39,656 bases of DNA from Gemmatimonadota bacterium. GTDB taxonomy: Bacteria; Latescibacterota; UBA2968; UBA8231. Below, piece after piece: positions 1 to 8,038 of this stretch (within the stretch, counting starts at the first letter, position 1; each line of letters begins with the position of its first letter). The DNA is taken from assembly GCA_028875345.1 (NCBI GenBank), contig JAPPEG010000311.1, positions 1 to 39,656 of the forward strand. Direction: 5' to 3'. Made by a program: the position numbers and the translations under genes. The notes under the pieces were generated by a model, which did no database searches, was not told the DNA's origin, and saw only the letters and a list, made by a program, of their open reading frames with translations.

Positions 1-1
1 G

Positions 2-379
2 GGTTTCAAAAAGCTCATCGCGCTCTACGACAGTCCGTACAACGGCTTGAATTTTTGCCAGGGCTGCATGTCCGAGGCGCTGGTCAATCCGGCGGAGGAG
101 ATCTTCGATGTCATTCGCTACTTCGGCGAGCGCAAGAAGATTTTCAACGTTCACTTCCGCAATATCAAAGGGGGCCTGGGGAGCTTCGTCGAGGTTTTTC
201 CCGACGAAGGCGATGTCAATATGATCCGGGCGCTGAAGGTGTACAAGGAGGTCGGCTATGAGTACATGATCATGCCGGATCACGTTCCCGGGATCAATGG
301 TCCCGAGCCGGGCAAAGTCGGCTTTGCCTATACCTTTGGCTATATCCACGCGGCCTTGCAGGCGGTGGAGGAGTTCTAA
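2..379 (+). CDS. uxuA: Mannonate dehydratase, C-terminal part (gene enters from left edge)
   Basis: The open frame runs from base 2 to the TAA at 377-379, so the N-terminal two thirds lie outside the window. The visible ~125 residues match the C-terminal part of UxuA-type mannonate dehydratase, which converts D-mannonate to 2-dehydro-3-deoxy-D-gluconate in hexuronate catabolism. NFCQGC carries the metal-binding cysteine, NVHFRNIKG the metal-binding histidine and MPDHVPG the metal-binding aspartate known for this family. [21 protein letters not shown] and the closing GYIHAAL helix also fit. The stop codon overlaps the ATG of the next gene (TAATG), so the two are translationally coupled. Assignment to the UxuA family is firm; substrate specificity (mannonate or a related sugar acid) is inferred. 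Confidence 0.9.
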   Translation, partial: GFKKLIALYDSPYNGLNFCQGCMSEALVNPAEEIFDVIRYFGERKKIFNVHFRNIKGGLGSFVEVFPDEGDVNMIRALKVYKEVGYEYMIMPDHVPGINGPEPGKVGFAYTFGYIHAALQAVEEF

Positions 380-1167
380 TGCAAAGAAAAGGCGTTTCCT
401 TTTCCGTTTTTACCAAAATGTGGAAGGACAAGTCGCCAACCGAACTCGGAGAGTTTGTACTCGATCTGGGCTTCGACGGCATTGAACTGCCCGTGCGTGC
501 GGGTTATCCAGTGCCCCCCGAAAGTGTTGGACGCGATTTGCCCAAAGCGGCAAAGGAACTCAGCGCCTTGGGTGTCGCCATTACCAGTGTGGCCGGGCCG
601 ACGGACGAAGCAACTATTGTGGCTTGCGGCGCTGCCGGAGTTCCGGTCATTCGCACCTGTCCAGCCATCGCTGCCGGAGGGTATTGGGCCAGCGTAGAAG
701 GGCACCAGCGAGCCTTTGACGCCCTGATACCCTTGCTCGACAAACACGGGGTGGCTTTGGGTATCCAAAATCACGAAGGCCAATGGGTGTGCAATGCCAT
801 GGGCATTAAACACCTAATCGACCGCTACGATCCCAGCCATATCTGCGCCATACCCTGTGCCGGACACACGGCTCTCAACGGAGAATCCCCCGAGATGGCG
901 ATCGATATCGTCTGGTCGCATCTATCCCAGTTCAAGCTCAAGAATGCGTACTGGCGGCGGCAGACTGGACCGGAAGCGGAAAATGTGGAATGGCGTCCTT
1001 ATTGGACCACGGGACGGCAGGGCCTGGCTTCGTGGCCGCGGTCGGTCGCGGAACTGAAACGAAGGGGTTTCAGTGGTGTCGTCTGCATGGATGCCGAATA
1101 CCAAGACACAGCCTCCACAGAGCGACTCCTCGCCGAAGACTTGGCCTTCGCCAAATCTCTGTTTTGA
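379..1167 (+). CDS. Sugar phosphate isomerase/epimerase-like TIM-barrel protein
   Basis: 262 aa in the AP-endonuclease-2/xylose-isomerase-like TIM-barrel superfamily. Visible family features are the early GFDGIELPVR strand with a metal-type Glu (about residue 35), a GIQNHEGQW segment with a likely metal His in mid-barrel, then FKLKNAYWR and the late VVCMDAEYQD strand with an acidic cluster. These proteins are cytoplasmic and typically isomerise or epimerise keto-sugars. The ATG overlaps the stop of the mannonate dehydratase gene, with GGAGGAG just upstream, so it probably works in the same hexuronate or sugar-acid pathway. It ends 3 bp before the stop of the convergent deacetylase gene. The exact substrate cannot be read from the sequence. 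Confidence 0.82.
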   Translation: MQRKGVSFSVFTKMWKDKSPTELGEFVLDLGFDGIELPVRAGYPVPPESVGRDLPKAAKELSALGVAITSVAGPTDEATIVACGAAGVPVIRTCPAIAAGGYWASVEGHQRAFDALIPLLDKHGVALGIQNHEGQWVCNAMGIKHLIDRYDPSHICAIPCAGHTALNGESPEMAIDIVWSHLSQFKLKNAYWRRQTGPEAENVEWRPYWTTGRQGLASWPRSVAELKRRGFSGVVCMDAEYQDTASTERLLAEDLAFAKSLF

Positions 1168-1170
1168 GGG

Positions 1171-2166
1171 TTATCCGGCGCGAAACCCCACTTCGACCCC
1201 ATCCCCTACATCGACCGTAGCTCGCAGCACCCGGGGCCGCACTAACTCCGCGGTCTGCGCTACGCCATCTACCCATATACGGGGAAAGTTGCACCAGGCC
1301 GCTGGCACTTCCGCTTCAAAGGTCAGCTCCTTGCAAGCCACGCCCGCGGGCAGATCGGTGAAAGAAATTTGATACCGTTGCTCATTGACGCTGTCGTCAA
1401 CAACATCAATGGCGGCATGACGCCGACTCAGATGATAGAACACGACTTCTTCGGGCACGGCGCACCAGACTTCGTCGCCGCCCTCTGCAAGGACTGTCTC
1501 CAAGCGCTTGCGTAGCTGAGTTGCGGAGCAATCCTTATTGATGTGGATGGGCTCTTCGATCGGGCAGTGGCAGTAGTCGATGACCCAACCGCGGGACTGG
1601 CGGGCGGGGAGAATATTGCGGAAGGGATCGTGTTTGCTGAAGAAAGGAGGGGGGTATTCGTGGATCAGAGGACTGCGGTCGAGCCAATAGCACTCGTCCG
1701 CGGGTCGATTTATCCCTTCCCTGATGCTCATCGCGCCCAAATAGCCGAGTTGGCGGCAGGCCTCGAGAATGTGTGGGGCCATATTGCGGTTGCTGCCGGG
1801 GGCACAATACAGCGGCACCGGCGCGTCAATGGCTTGCTCTAAAACCTCCCTAGCCACGCGCAGCTCCTGATCGACCATCTCGGGTTTGATAAAGACATGC
1901 GTCCACGAGTGATTGCCAACGCCCCAGCCGCGCGCCATTAGGTCTTTGAGCTCATCGGCATTCATGTGCCGGTAGCCATTGAAGCTCGACCCGTCGATCT
2001 GGCGCACTTCTCCCATTTGCCCGACGACTACTTCCAAGTGACCGGGAATACCGAATTCTTCGTGATAGGGCACAGCAAAACGGTGCAGATCGATTAGGGC
2101 CTCGTCGTAGGTAATGGAGTAGACCCAGCGTTTGCCGTATTTCCAATCGCAAATGCGCAGCGACAT
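1171..2166 (-). CDS. Polysaccharide deacetylase-like protein (NodB fold), copy A
   Basis: 331 aa. ITYDEA (D21, E22) corresponds to the NodB TFDDG motif with the second Asp replaced by Glu, and GNHSWTH (H86, H90) is the metal-binding H-x-x-x-H motif. LYCAPGSN stands where the RPP motif of classical chitooligosaccharide deacetylases would be, without its Arg. No signal peptide is seen, so it is probably cytoplasmic. A C-terminal ~75-residue beta-rich tail with VPAAWCNFPRIWVDG follows the barrel. AAGGAT precedes the ATG. It is the last gene of the - strand operon that starts with the aminotransferase, and a tandem paralogue of the next gene. The family call is good; substrate (N- or O-acetyl or another amide) is unknown. 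Confidence 0.82.
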   Translation of the reverse strand: MSLRICDWKYGKRWVYSITYDEALIDLHRFAVPYHEEFGIPGHLEVVVGQMGEVRQIDGSSFNGYRHMNADELKDLMARGWGVGNHSWTHVFIKPEMVDQELRVAREVLEQAIDAPVPLYCAPGSNRNMAPHILEACRQLGYLGAMSIREGINRPADECYWLDRSPLIHEYPPPFFSKHDPFRNILPARQSRGWVIDYCHCPIEEPIHINKDCSATQLRKRLETVLAEGGDEVWCAVPEEVVFYHLSRRHAAIDVVDDSVNEQRYQISFTDLPAGVACKELTFEAEVPAAWCNFPRIWVDGVAQTAELVRPRVLRATVDVGDGVEVGFRAG

Positions 2167-2230
2167 AATCTATCCTTCGCATCGAACGGTTTTTAGCCAG
2201 TTGTTGTACTGCGACCTACTGCTTATCAAG

Positions 2231-3253
2231 TCAGGAAGTTAAAGGACGAAACTGTAACTCTGTCCCGTCCTCCACCGCCACTGTCGTCCGCAGCAGGCGA
2301 GGGCGCACCACAGAGGCTGACTGGGGCACCCCGTTTACCCACACTCGGGGATAATTGCACCAGGCCGCCGGCACCTCCACTTCAAAGGTCAACTCCCGGC
2401 GCTCAACCCGGGCAGGCAATGCCTCATAGCGGATCCGGTATCGTTGTTCGAGATCCGTTGCGGCCACGGTTTCGACCACGGCGTGCCGCCGGCACAAGTG
2501 ATAGGAAATGACCTCTTCGGGCACGGCGCACCAGACTTGGTCGCCGCCCTCTGCGATGATCGTCTGCAAACGCAGGCGCAATTGCGCTTCCGAGCAGTCT
2601 TTGTTGGGGTGAACGGCCTGTTCCAACGGGCAGTGGCAGTAGTCGATAATCCAGCCCTTGGCCTCTTGGGCCAGCAGAATGTGGCGGAACGGGTCGTAAG
2701 CGCTGTAAAAGGGCTCCTCATAGCTTTCGTGCAATGGCGTGCGATTGAGGTAGTACAATTCATCGCTCGCCGCGTTCACCCCATCCGTTATGCTCATGGT
2801 GCCCAAGTAACCAAGTTGGCGACAGGCGTCCAGCACGTAGTCGGACATATTTTCAATGCCGTTGGGGGCGCAGTACAGCAGCACAGGAGCGTCGATGGCC
2901 TGTTCTATAACATCGCGCGACAGGCGGATTTCCTGATCGACCATATCGGGCCTGATAAAGTGGTGACTCCAGCCGTGGTTGCCCACGCCCCAGCCGCGGG
3001 CGAGCAAATCCTTGAGCTCAGCGCCATTCATGTGCCGATAGCCGTTGAAGCTCGAAGTGCCGATATTGCGGATTTCGCCGATCTGCTGGCCCACGACCTC
3101 TACGTGTCCGGGAATGCCGAATTCCTCGTGATGGGGAATGGCAAAGCGGTGTAGATCGGCCAGCGCCTCGTCGTAGGTAATCGAATAGACCCAATCCTTG
3201 CCGTATTTCCAGTCGCAGATGCGCAGGGCCATAGTCTCGTTGTCTTTGTTCAT
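2231..3253 (-). CDS. Polysaccharide deacetylase-like protein (NodB fold), copy B
   Basis: 340 aa, a close paralogue of copy A along its full length: both open with LRICDWKYGK, carry ITYDEA, FNGYRHMN, and GNH[SG]W[TS]H, and end in the same beta-rich domain with PAAWCNYPRVWVNG. Here the metal motif is GNHGWSHH (H93, H97) and CAPNGIEN replaces the RPP motif. Its ATG directly abuts the TAG of the upstream isochorismatase-like gene. An in-frame ATG seven codons on (3232) aligns better with the start of copy A and may be the true start. Two retained copies in tandem suggest different substrates or sub-functionalisation; which one is ancestral cannot be judged here. Confidence 0.82.
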   Translation of the reverse strand: MNKDNETMALRICDWKYGKDWVYSITYDEALADLHRFAIPHHEEFGIPGHVEVVGQQIGEIRNIGTSSFNGYRHMNGAELKDLLARGWGVGNHGWSHHFIRPDMVDQEIRLSRDVIEQAIDAPVLLYCAPNGIENMSDYVLDACRQLGYLGTMSITDGVNAASDELYYLNRTPLHESYEEPFYSAYDPFRHILLAQEAKGWIIDYCHCPLEQAVHPNKDCSEAQLRLRLQTIIAEGGDQVWCAVPEEVISYHLCRRHAVVETVAATDLEQRYRIRYEALPARVERRELTFEVEVPAAWCNYPRVWVNGVPQSASVVRPRLLRTTVAVEDGTELQFRPLTS

Positions 3254-4060
3254 CTACGCTTCTAGCATTGCAACGGCGGTTTGGAAGTCCGCCCATGTGG
3301 TGGAATGACCTACGGCTATTTCAAAGCGGTGGATGCCATAGCGCGTGGCCAGGCGCTCGGGAAAGGTATCGGGCGTTTCCACGCCCACCGTGCCGTCCCG
3401 CATGAGAATACAGCGGTAGCCCGCCCGCAGCATGGGGCGGCCCCCGCCTTCTGAGTTGAGGATGCACATATCCGCGGCAAAGCCCGTATAGATGAGGGTT
3501 TCGACGCCGCGCTCTTGCAGATAGGCGTCGAGCTGGTTGGTGTAAAAGACGAGGGGCTCCTCCCCCATTGGCTCGACGATTTTGGCCCTTTTCATGCGTG
3601 CAGCAGGCGATTTGGCCAGATCGACGCCGGTCGATCTTTTTTCGATGGTTTGGAGTTCGCCGGTGCGGACGATGGTCCAGCGGTCCGACTGGGTCTGCAG
3701 AGAGGCCGCGCGGCGCTGGTTTTCCGGGATGCGGCGAGAAGGCACCTGGGGGTAGTGCTTGTCAAAATCATCGGGCTCGACGTGGCACACCGGCATACCA
3801 ATCCGCCGGGCGATATCCATAGCTGGTCGGATCACTTCTCTCATAACGCGCCAGGATTCTTCGGTCGCCTGAGGCCAGCCCATGCCCGTGACGTAGTTGA
3901 CGTCGATTTCAGGGCCATCCGGCAGCCCCACATTCCAGCAGTGCAAACCAATGAGCGCCGTGCGTTCCACTGGCAACTCAAAGACGTCCTCTGCGTAGCC
4001 GGCTTTGTCTATGGGTAGGGCGCGGTAATGGCGAGTCTTGAGTTTAAGCGTCTTACTCAA
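3254..4060 (-). CDS. Isochorismatase-like cysteine hydrolase family protein
   Basis: 268 aa of the isochorismatase-like alpha/beta hydrolase fold. ETLIYTGFAADMCILNSEGG carries the nucleophile-type Cys (C199), followed by the typical RPMLRAGYRCILMRDGTVG strand-turn. The first strand reads TALIGLHCWNVG, where active members have a catalytic Asp (VIDMQ); here His40 occupies that place by my alignment. The usual K-x-x-x-S-A-F motif before the second strand is not visible either (EPLVFYTNQLD). It starts with TTG a few bases after the aminotransferase stop and ends against the ATG of deacetylase B, so it belongs to that operon. An amidase or N-carbamoyl hydrolase-like role is possible, but the altered triad argues for caution. 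Confidence 0.75.
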   Translation of the reverse strand: MSKTLKLKTRHYRALPIDKAGYAEDVFELPVERTALIGLHCWNVGLPDGPEIDVNYVTGMGWPQATEESWRVMREVIRPAMDIARRIGMPVCHVEPDDFDKHYPQVPSRRIPENQRRAASLQTQSDRWTIVRTGELQTIEKRSTGVDLAKSPAARMKRAKIVEPMGEEPLVFYTNQLDAYLQERGVETLIYTGFAADMCILNSEGGGRPMLRAGYRCILMRDGTVGVETPDTFPERLATRYGIHRFEIAVGHSTTWADFQTAVAMLEA

Positions 4061-4065
4061 CGGGC

Positions 4066-5319
4066 CTATCCCACCCGATTGCGGTCTGCCACTTCTTCGA
4101 CGATGGCCGCGATCATATCTATGTGTTCATCTTCCCATTTTTCGGAAATCGAGCAGGTGCGGACCCAGTTTTCGAGAAATGCCCAAGCCGTGGGGCAAGT
4201 AGCGGAACTGTAGTGGTACACATGCGAGGCTGGCGGCCGCGAAAACGGGTACTTGTTGGCGTCCACGTATTCCTGGAGAAAGGGGAGGGCGGCGGGCATC
4301 AGGTAATACTTGCCCTGGCCGGCTCCATTTACTCCGGCTTCTAGCACCTGGGTGGCAAACTCCTCGCCCGTGCATTTGAAGGCCTCTGGGTCGATGCTGA
4401 AGCTGGACATCCAGGCGGAATATTTGGTGACGTAGTCGGGAATGGGCAATGGCGTAATGCCGTCAATAGAGGAGAGCTTCTCCGTGATCAGCCGCACGGT
4501 GCGGTCGATTTTGGCTACCTGAGCGCGGATGGTCTCCAGTTGACCCAAGCACAGCGCCGCGGTCATGCGGCTCATATCGTAGGCATGACCAAAGGCCGTG
4601 TGGGTGCGGCCGAAGTGGGGCACATCCACCCCGGCGCGACCCGAACTGAGGAAGCGCACTTTTTCCGCTAGTTCGTCATCGTCCGTAGCGATGCAACCTC
4701 CTTTGTCCGAGCTGAAGGTTTTCTCCGAATCCAGCGAGAAGGCCGAGGCCGTTCCGAGGGTGCCGACGACGCGCCCCTTGTATTCGCTGAATATGGCCTG
4801 ACAGATGTCCTCGTAGACGATCAGTCTGCGTTTGGCGGCCAATTCGTTGATCGGATCCATATCGTTGGGCAGGCCACATTTGTGCACCGCCAGAATTGCC
4901 CGCGTGCGATCGGTGATGCAGGGCTCTATGGTCTCGGCACTGAAATTGACCGTGCCCGGCGCCGTATCGGGAAAAACGGGAATATAGTTGTGCATGAGCA
5001 CGCCGTAGACGGTGCCGTAATCGGTGAGGGGGCTGATGATGACTTCGTCGCCGGGGTCGAAGTCAAAGGCCAGCGCCAGGGCGGCCATGGCCGTGGTGCA
5101 GGTGGGGGTGGCGATGCAGTGCTTGACGCCGAGTTCTGCGGCGAACGCCTGCTCGAACTTGCCCACTGAATCGAGGGTTAGCCCGGAATCCAATACCTCT
5201 TGGACGTACTTTAGACTATTGGGGCCTATGGTGCGGGGAAAGAGAGGGGGCACGATGCCTTCGCTGCTGTGGGCTTCGGCCCCGCGCTTGATGGGTTTGA
5301 GTACTGGTTGCTGAGACAT
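4066..5319 (-). CDS. DegT/DnrJ/EryC1/StrS-family aminotransferase
   Basis: 417 aa, the usual length for PLP-dependent sugar aminotransferases and dehydratases of this family. Seen: substrate-entry GLTLDSVGKFEQAFA, the cofactor region CIATPTCTTAMAAL, VYEDICQAIFSEYKG with the pyridine-nitrogen Asp, and SLDSEKTFSSDKGGCIATDD where K200 aligns with the PLP Schiff-base lysine. The ATG has AGGAGA 6 bp upstream. It is the first gene of a - strand operon (aminotransferase, isochorismatase-like, two deacetylases). In the family these enzymes transaminate keto-sugars, often nucleotide-linked, which fits deacetylases downstream if the operon handles amino sugars. That pathway link is inference. Confidence 0.88.
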   Translation of the reverse strand: MSQQPVLKPIKRGAEAHSSEGIVPPLFPRTIGPNSLKYVQEVLDSGLTLDSVGKFEQAFAAELGVKHCIATPTCTTAMAALALAFDFDPGDEVIISPLTDYGTVYGVLMHNYIPVFPDTAPGTVNFSAETIEPCITDRTRAILAVHKCGLPNDMDPINELAAKRRLIVYEDICQAIFSEYKGRVVGTLGTASAFSLDSEKTFSSDKGGCIATDDDELAEKVRFLSSGRAGVDVPHFGRTHTAFGHAYDMSRMTAALCLGQLETIRAQVAKIDRTVRLITEKLSSIDGITPLPIPDYVTKYSAWMSSFSIDPEAFKCTGEEFATQVLEAGVNGAGQGKYYLMPAALPFLQEYVDANKYPFSRPPASHVYHYSSATCPTAWAFLENWVRTCSISEKWEDEHIDMIAAIVEEVADRNRVG

Positions 5320-5349
5320 TAGACTCTCCTATGGGGGCTGAACATATAT

Positions 5350-5387
5350 CGATTTGAATCGCCGCATTTTTTTCGGTCGTTGCGACC
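5350..5387. promoter_or_regulatory. Two small inverted repeats in the aminotransferase leader (possible operator)
   Basis: CGATTTGAATCG (5350-5361) is a 5-bp dyad with a 2-base centre, and GGTCG-TTG-CGACC (5375-5387) is a 5-bp dyad with a 3-base centre. Both lie between the candidate -10 and the ATG of the aminotransferase gene, where a repressor could bind or an RNA hairpin could form. They are short and could be chance. Confidence 0.25.
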
Positions 5388-5389
5388 CA

Positions 5390-5418
5390 ACCTATCCCTT
5401 TTGTCTATCGGGTGTCAA
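5390..5418 (-). promoter_or_regulatory. Candidate promoter of the aminotransferase-deacetylase operon
   Basis: Read on the - strand, a perfect TTGACA lies at 5413-5418 and, 16-17 bp further, an ATAGGT/GATAGG hexamer at 5390-5396. The -35 is consensus and the -10 is poor. Its position, about 70 bp upstream of the aminotransferase ATG, is suitable. Sequence evidence only. Confidence 0.35.
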
Positions 5419-5447
5419 GTTTTGCCGATCGCAAGGGCGGCTCAGCC

Positions 5448-6287
5448 CTATGGCTGTTCGCGCTCAGCTTGCTTTAGATGTTGAAAATCCCGCAGTAAGC
5501 GCAGACCTTCTTCCCGGCGTCCCTGTTTGAGATAAAGCTGAGCTAGACGGTAGTGGGTGGGAATGTGGCGGGGATCTTTTTTCAGCGCTTGCTGGTAGAG
5601 ATAAGCGGCCTCTGTTGGCTCTCCCTGCTTCTCCAAGACGGCACCTAGACGGCAATAGGGTTCGGCAAAGTCGGAATTCACCTGAATAGCCTGCTGGAAA
5701 TAGCTGCTGGCAGCTTCCAATTCATTTTCTCGCTCACTGACCACCCCTAGATCGTAGTAGATTTTTGCCCGTTTTACTCCCAACTCAAGAGCGCGTCGAT
5801 AGGCCCTCTTGGCTGCGGCATAATCGCGCAGGTCCATGTAGCTTTTTCCGAGATGCATGAGGAAAATCCCATTCTCGGGTGCTTGGGCGATGGCCCTTTT
5901 GTAGTACGGAATGGCTTCCCCCGATCTTCGCTGCAGCGTATAGGCCAAACCGATCTGGTCTAGGGCCAGGGCAAAATCTGGCTTCAGATGCACGGCCCGG
6001 CTGAATTCTCCGACCGCTTCTTCATACTGACCATTCTGCAGGTAGCGACGACCGCGACGATAGTAAATCTCGGCAGCAAGCTGCTCCTCTTGTTCGACCT
6101 TTAGCGGTTGGGGTTTGCTTTCCTTTTGCGCGTTGGGTGACGGCTCATCAGCCGGTGTTTGTCGTTCTTTTTCATTGCAGCCGATCCATCCCCAACTGCC
6201 CATAAAAAGAGCTAGGAGCAGCCCCAGCAGACGGTCGCGTCTGGTATGGTTCCGCGATACGCTTAGAAGCTGTTGCTGATGCGCCAA
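5448..6287 (-). CDS. TPR-repeat protein, probable membrane-anchored or lipoprotein
   Basis: 279 aa. A basic N-terminus (HTRRDRLLG) precedes a hydrophobic stretch LLGLLLALFMGSWGWIGC and a Cys at about residue 38, resembling a lipoprotein signal, although Trp at -3 is not a standard lipobox. A charged, Pro/Gln-rich linker follows, then about five tetratricopeptide repeats from residue ~70 to the end, for example AAEIYYRRGRRYLQNGQYEEA and AEPYCRLGAVLEKQGEPTEA. TPRs bind partner proteins. The start is a TTG with AGGAG 8 bp upstream; no ATG with a signal sequence is available. It is divergent from the pentapeptide-repeat gene and stands alone on its strand. Partner unknown. Confidence 0.8.
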   Translation of the reverse strand: MAHQQQLLSVSRNHTRRDRLLGLLLALFMGSWGWIGCNEKERQTPADEPSPNAQKESKPQPLKVEQEEQLAAEIYYRRGRRYLQNGQYEEAVGEFSRAVHLKPDFALALDQIGLAYTLQRRSGEAIPYYKRAIAQAPENGIFLMHLGKSYMDLRDYAAAKRAYRRALELGVKRAKIYYDLGVVSERENELEAASSYFQQAIQVNSDFAEPYCRLGAVLEKQGEPTEAAYLYQQALKKDPRHIPTHYRLAQLYLKQGRREEGLRLLRDFQHLKQAEREQP

Positions 6288-6493
6288 GGTTTACGCTCCT
6301 GATACTCGACAACTTAGTACACGACAGTAGACGCTCATGCCGAACGTCCATTATAGTACTGGCGTGTATTTAGCTCGACAATATAGTGCAAAAATCTAAA
6401 GACTCCGGCGGTCGGCTCAAAAGGTCGACGCGCTGCGCTGTTAAAGAGCCAACAGCTTGCACCAGATACCTCTACAGAGTATCTATATTTCTC
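6288..6493. other. Intergenic region between divergent TPR and pentapeptide-repeat genes
   Basis: About 206 bp if the downstream gene starts at its signal-peptide ATG (6494). It must hold both promoters. I see a loosely repeated word, CTCGACAACTTAGTAC near 6307-6322 and CTCGACAATATAGTGC near 6374-6389, and TATAGT-like hexamers near 6352 and 6382, but no convincing -35 partner. The open frame of the + gene extends upstream to a GTG at 6386 within this region. Confidence 0.35.
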
Positions 6494-8035
6494 ATGTGGA
6501 CGTTGAACTGGGTTAAATTGAAGCGGGCCGTCTTCGCCCTGATAATCGCTCTGACCACGACCGTTGGTGCCCAGCCGAGCGCTCTGACCGATACTACTAT
6601 TGCGGGCCGCAGCTATACCCTGCTTGAGGCTGGGGAATTAATGGATCGCCTAGGCTCGGCCAATGACCATAGCCGTCTTGCTTTACGGCAGACAGCCGTA
6701 AAGGGTCGCCTCTCCAGCTTAGCGGCCAATCTCGACACCGTGAGGGCGGCGCTGGAATTGATTGATGTGCTTTTCCTCGACGAAGTTTTGCTGGCCGAGG
6801 TTGTGTTTCTCGGTCCGGTGATCTTTTCTCGCACTACCTTTGCCGCTGACCTTTCCCTAGCTGAAGCGCAATTCTTGCAATCCTTTGCCCTGCGAGAATG
6901 CGAGATAAGGCAAAAAACCAACCTTAGAGATGCTCGCTTCACCGCCACGGCTGACTTCACCCAAAGTCACCTCGCCGCCGCATTTTCCTGCGCCGGAGCC
7001 CACTTCAGCGACGCTACTTTCGCGCGCCTGCGCTGCGAGGGCGGGGCCTATTTTGAGGACGTTCTCTTTACCGGCCAAGTCGATTTCAGCGACGCCCGCT
7101 TTGCCGGTGTGGCCTCGTACAAAACAGCGCGCTGGCGCGCTCCCGTCTCCTTTGCCGGGGCGCGCTTTCTGGCGCGCTCTTTTTTTTGGCAAGCCCAATT
7201 CGACGCCGCCGATTTTTCCAGCGCCCGCTTTGCTGGGGAAACCTCGTTTAAGCAAGCCGCTTTCGCGCAGCGGGCGACTTTCGCAAATATCGCTTTCGCC
7301 CACTCTGCTCACTTCGAACAAGCCCGTTTTGACGACGGAGCCGTCTTCGATGGCAGCATCTTCGCAAAAGAAGCGGTCTTTACTGGTGTCCACAGCGACA
7401 ACGATCTCCTGCTCAATGCCCTTTTTCGCATCAGCCTCGACTTGCGCCACCTAGTCACTCCTAGCCTCGATCTGCGGCCTTCCGCCACCATGCCCGACTC
7501 GCTGCTGGGTCCTGGATCCCAGCTCTTGCTGCAAAACGCGCGTTTCCAGCGCCTGTTCTCTACCTGGGATCATTTGCGCGGCCACTTGGCCCAGCCCCCA
7601 GAGCAGGCCAAGTACGATCTGGATCGCGTCTATGCCGGTCTGCGCCACCAGTTCCTCATCTCCGGCATGGCCGCCGATGCTCGTGGCTGTTATATAGAGT
7701 CGCTGGATCGCCGTCGCCTCCACCTGCCCTGGACCTCTGCCGAGCGCTACGCCCTCGTCGCTTTTGACCTGAGCTCGCGCTACGGCACCGACTTGGGGCG
7801 TCTAGCCCTCGTCGCTTTGGCCTGGGTGGGGCTCTTTGCCCTGCTGTACCGTTGGTTGCTGGTAGATGACCTGGTGGAGTGCCTGCTTTTCAGCTTGCAT
7901 ACCTTTTTTATGGTGGGCGCGGCATCCGTGCGTCCCCAGGGCAAAGTGCGCTTTCTGGTCCTGTTTCAGGCCCTTTCCGGCTGGCTCTTCTGGGGCCTTT
8001 GCACGGCCGTCTTGGTCTCCTTTTTACTGCGCTGA
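6494..8035 (+). CDS. Pentapeptide-repeat protein fused to a C-terminal two-TM channel-like module
   Basis: 513 aa from the ATG at 6494, chosen because it gives a clean signal peptide (VKLKRAVFALIIALTTTVGAQ); the frame is open back to a GTG at 6386. Residues ~95-330 hold A-x-F-x-x-A-x-F pentapeptide repeats (SFAGARFLARSFFWQAQF, DAADFSSARFAGETSFKQAA), which fold as a right-handed quadrilateral beta-helix. A ~100-residue linker follows. The last 80 residues hold a TM helix (LALVALAWVGLFALLYRWLL), a re-entrant-looking segment LLFSLHTFFMVGAAS and a second TM helix ending at the C-terminus. That arrangement matches Ion_trans_2 potassium-channel pores (FSxxTxxxVG), but the selectivity filter reads MVGAA instead of TVGYG. 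It ends 3 bp before the FG-GAP gene, so the two are co-transcribed. Confidence 0.78.
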   Translation: MWTLNWVKLKRAVFALIIALTTTVGAQPSALTDTTIAGRSYTLLEAGELMDRLGSANDHSRLALRQTAVKGRLSSLAANLDTVRAALELIDVLFLDEVLLAEVVFLGPVIFSRTTFAADLSLAEAQFLQSFALRECEIRQKTNLRDARFTATADFTQSHLAAAFSCAGAHFSDATFARLRCEGGAYFEDVLFTGQVDFSDARFAGVASYKTARWRAPVSFAGARFLARSFFWQAQFDAADFSSARFAGETSFKQAAFAQRATFANIAFAHSAHFEQARFDDGAVFDGSIFAKEAVFTGVHSDNDLLLNALFRISLDLRHLVTPSLDLRPSATMPDSLLGPGSQLLLQNARFQRLFSTWDHLRGHLAQPPEQAKYDLDRVYAGLRHQFLISGMAADARGCYIESLDRRRLHLPWTSAERYALVAFDLSSRYGTDLGRLALVALAWVGLFALLYRWLLVDDLVECLLFSLHTFFMVGAASVRPQGKVRFLVLFQALSGWLFWGLCTAVLVSFLLR

Positions 8036-8038
8036 TTC

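Noticed and set aside
376-813. 145-aa open frame on - over the sugar isomerase gene
   Set aside because: The + strand frame has family motifs and translational coupling to the previous gene.
2444-3154. 236-aa open frame on + inside deacetylase copy B
   Set aside because: It is antisense to a gene with clear motifs and a tandem paralogue; the frame looks like the complement of GC-rich codons and matches no family I know.
5434-5448. AGGGC-GGCTCA-GCCCT as terminator of the TPR gene
   Set aside because: The stem is 5 bp, overlaps the stop codon and lacks a U-run.
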